A stretch of 6,341 bases of DNA from Desulfobacteraceae bacterium (GTDB lineage: Bacteria > Desulfobacterota > Syntrophobacteria > BM002): NCBI GenBank assembly GCA_002899795.1, contig PPDG01000151.1:1-6341 (forward strand). Reading direction: 5' to 3'. The notes beneath the pieces are model-generated. The model worked only from the letters and a program-made list of their open reading frames with translations, had not been told where the DNA came from and ran no database searches. The translations under genes were made by a program, and so were the position numbers. Each line of letters opens with the position of its first letter. Position 1 is the stretch's first letter. This document shows positions 4,904 through 6,341 of the stretch, in pieces.

Positions 4904-5749
4904 TTATCTCTCTCTTGCCAATTCCTTCTCTATTGCAGCCTGGAATCCTTCGAAGCTGCGGTTTTTCAACTGCCTTCCGTTGACAAAGATGGTGGGGATG
5001 CCGCGCACCCCGGCTCCGGCCCCTTCCTGAAAATCCCGCTCAACTAGTGCCTTTAGTTCTGGATCCTTCATGTCTTTGTCAAACTTCTCCATGTCCAAAC
5101 CCACTTGCTGGGCGATTTCTCTAATCTTTTGGTCACTCAGTCGATTGTAATTTTCATAAAGCTGGTCGTGGAGTTCCCAGAATTTTCCCTGTTTGTTGGC
5201 AGCTAGCGCAGCGATAGCGGCCGGCCAGGCGAACTTGTGGTTTCTCAGCGGGAAGTTCTTGAAGACGAGTTTCATTTCCTTGGAATATCTCTCGAACACC
5301 TGCTCGAGCAGAGGCTGAAGCCTCGCACAGTATGGTCATTGAAAATCGCTGAAAACAGCTATTGTCACAGCCGCATCAGCTGGTCCCTTGAAAGGGGAAT
5401 TTGAGACATCGATGTTCTGGATAAAATCAAGAACAAGTATTTCAACTGTCTTGTTCTTCCGGCTGGTAAGAAGAAGTATATCCTGCTCTGGTCCAACCTT
5501 AATGCCATCCACATGGTTGCCAACCGTGATCTCGTCCTCTAGCCTCCCATCTCCCGAGTAAATGAGGATACTTCCTTGGGCGGTAAGGACGAAAACATAT
5601 CTGCCGTTGAGAGAAACTGCTACGTCAACAGGTGTCTTCTCAATCTTCAGGGTTTTCTTCACATCCCAGTCTACCAGGGCAAAGCTATGGGGGCAGAGGG
5701 TTAGAAGAATTACAGGTACTAACAAGAAAACAACAAGTCGAGTTTTCAT
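4904..5749 (-). CDS. Selenocysteine-containing DsbA-like thiol oxidoreductase (read through an in-frame TGA), exported
   Basis: One continuous frame of 281 residues with a single internal TGA (5336-5338) at codon 138. The ATG at 5747-5749 has GAGGA 6 nt upstream. Residues 1-24 are a signal peptide (cleavage near SFA). Residues about 28-113 resemble two beta-propeller blades of YVTN/NHL type (VDVAVSLNGRYVFVLTAQGS, then VDGIKVGPEQDILLLTS). Residues about 118-281 are a DsbA-like thioredoxin-fold domain: GPADAAVTIAVFSDFQ, then TGA, PYC at 139-141, FKNFPLRNHKFA, the helical insert WELHDQLYENYNRLSDQ, and the cis-Pro loop GIPTIFVNG (Pro252). The TGA replaces the first Cys of the usual CPYC site, giving Sec138-Pro-Tyr-Cys141, and Cys141 is the only Cys in the mature protein. 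The expected role is periplasmic thiol-disulfide exchange. A nonsense mutation at exactly this codon is the alternative, but the undamaged downstream half argues against it. Insertion would need selA, selB, selC and selD elsewhere in the genome. Confidence 0.88.
5300..5338 (-). promoter_or_regulatory. Sec codon with candidate bacterial SECIS stem-loop
   Basis: The TGA at 5336-5338 is followed immediately in the mRNA by strong self-complementarity. One fold is GAGGC-UUCA-GCCUC (complement of 5311-5324), a perfect 5-bp stem whose loop starts 16 nt past the UGA. A longer fold pairs CUGU (5330-5327) with GCAG (5303-5300), skips one mismatch, then pairs CGAG with CUCG, leaving a 13-nt apical loop that begins with G. 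Bacterial SECIS elements are stem-loops just after the UGA with a G near the start of the apical loop. Which fold SelB would recognise cannot be decided by eye. Confidence 0.5.
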
Positions 5750-5813
5750 TTGAAGTCCTCTCTGAGGTCCGTCTTAGGCGGATTGGGAAAATATCCGGGC
5801 TACCCATATACCA

Positions 5814-6341
5814 TTAGAAGGAGTACTTAAACAAACTTAAAAACACACCTCCAGATGGTGTAGGTATATAGCCCATCTCCAATGAGGTGGTTTTATATCC
5901 GACGCCGATGGTTGGGAATACTCCAGGTGCTATTCCTTTTAGGTTTATATCCGCGTTGTTCCCATACCCGTAGAGAGCCCCAAGATACAAACTTCCCTGG
6001 AAAAAGAAATCGCGATTTCTGTAAACAGCATATTTATTGGTGCTGAATCTCTTTCCAGCAAAGTATGTCGTGTCGTCCCAGGTGTTAATATATCTAGATA
6101 CAACATAATTGTCGTATGAAACGACGACCATTCTCAGATTCTCATTGGGGTCGTCCGATTGGTCAACGTGCTTCGCAAAGAAGCCTACCATGACTGACAT
6201 CTCTTTCGGGGCTGACTCATCAGAAGAATCCTCTACTGCGTACTCATCAGAAGAATCCTCTACTGCGTACTCATCAGAAGAACGCACAGCTGCGTACTCA
6301 TCAGAAGAATCCACAGCTATTGCTAGTGTTGGCAATAGGAG
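5814..6341 (-). CDS. Small outer-membrane beta-barrel-like protein with acidic N-terminal repeats (5' end outside window)
   Basis: The frame is open to the window edge (175 codons visible, TAA at 5814-5816), so the true start lies to the right; the TTG at 6333-6335 is not a convincing start because it falls inside the hydrophobic core LLLPTLAIA of a signal peptide. After the likely cleavage come four 9-residue repeats: SSDEYAAVR, SSDEYAVED, SSDEYAVED and SSDESAPKE. The remainder alternates polar and hydrophobic or aromatic residues (SVMVGFFAKHV, LRMVVVSYDNYVVSRYINTW, FFFQGSLYLGALYGYGNN, VGYKTTSLEMGYIPT) and ends FLSLFKYSF, a terminal Phe typical of outer-membrane barrels. Function is unknown; small lipid-modifying or OmpW-like barrels are possibilities, not identifications. 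It ends 64 bases before the selenoprotein start and probably shares its transcript. Confidence 0.75.
   Translation of the reverse strand, partial: LLLPTLAIAVDSSDEYAAVRSSDEYAVEDSSDEYAVEDSSDESAPKEMSVMVGFFAKHVDQSDDPNENLRMVVVSYDNYVVSRYINTWDDTTYFAGKRFSTNKYAVYRNRDFFFQGSLYLGALYGYGNNADINLKGIAPGVFPTIGVGYKTTSLEMGYIPTPSGGVFLSLFKYSF
6214..6321 (-). repeat. Four tandem 27-bp coding repeats
   Basis: Four head-to-tail 27-bp units lie at 6214-6240, 6241-6267, 6268-6294 and 6295-6321. The first two differ at only one base, and the others diverge in the middle third. Each unit encodes one acidic SSDEYxxxx repeat just after the signal peptide of the outer-membrane-like protein. The unit is a multiple of three, so copy-number change keeps the frame. 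Near-identity of the first two units indicates recent duplication. Confidence 0.9.

Noticed and set aside
4904..5299. A separate 131-residue gene starting with GTG
   Set aside because: The GTG is an internal Val (residue 151); starting there removes the active site and the first strand of the thioredoxin fold, and the frame runs back without a break to the TGA.
5154..5339. Alternate minus-strand frame overlapping the active-site region of the DsbA-like gene
   Set aside because: It is a different frame from the DsbA sequence, has no family-like sequence and is explained as a shadow of the read-through gene.

Overview
This window looks like a chromosomal piece from a Gram-negative, probably anaerobic bacterium. 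The support is Sec-type signal peptides on several products, a small outer-membrane-like beta-barrel, an FHA-adenylate cyclase, and what appears to be a selenocysteine-containing DsbA-like protein. Base composition is moderate, and the intergenic DNA is long and full of short palindromes. That style fits Desulfobacterota, Nitrospirota or related subsurface lineages, but the assignment is an inference and no rRNA or marker gene is present.

Layout. All but one of the genes lie on the minus strand. Positions 1-115 hold the first 38 codons of a gene that leaves the window. Positions 116-555 hold no gene but carry repeat-rich DNA. A periplasmic SIMPL-domain protein follows (556-1248), then a second repeat-rich spacer (1249-1790) with a perfect 17-bp inverted repeat. 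Next come an FHA-adenylate cyclase (1791-2813) and an AT-rich spacer (2814-3166) with three copies of a 15-bp GTCAA-N5-TTGAC-like palindrome. A YdjM-type membrane metal-dependent hydrolase lies at 3167-3697. A gene-poor stretch then leads to a 44-residue ribbon-helix-helix antitoxin-like protein (4113-4247, the only plus-strand gene), which has no toxin beside it.

The last block, read leftward from 6341 to 4253, is a possible three-gene unit for exported proteins: a small outer-membrane-like protein with four acidic 9-residue repeats (5' end outside the window), a DsbA-like oxidoreductase, and a chalcone-isomerase-like periplasmic protein.

The main discovery is in that block. The DsbA-like gene is interrupted by one in-frame TGA at 5336-5338. 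The TGA sits exactly where the first cysteine of the CPYC active site belongs (FSDFQ-TGA-PYC). The frame is intact on both sides, family sequence continues directly after the codon, and stem-loops that could act as a bacterial SECIS follow at once. The best reading is one 281-residue selenoprotein (4904-5749) with a Sec-Pro-Tyr-Cys site, exported and fused to an N-terminal beta-propeller-like segment. An ordinary gene caller would split it into a 137-residue fragment and a 131-residue fragment.
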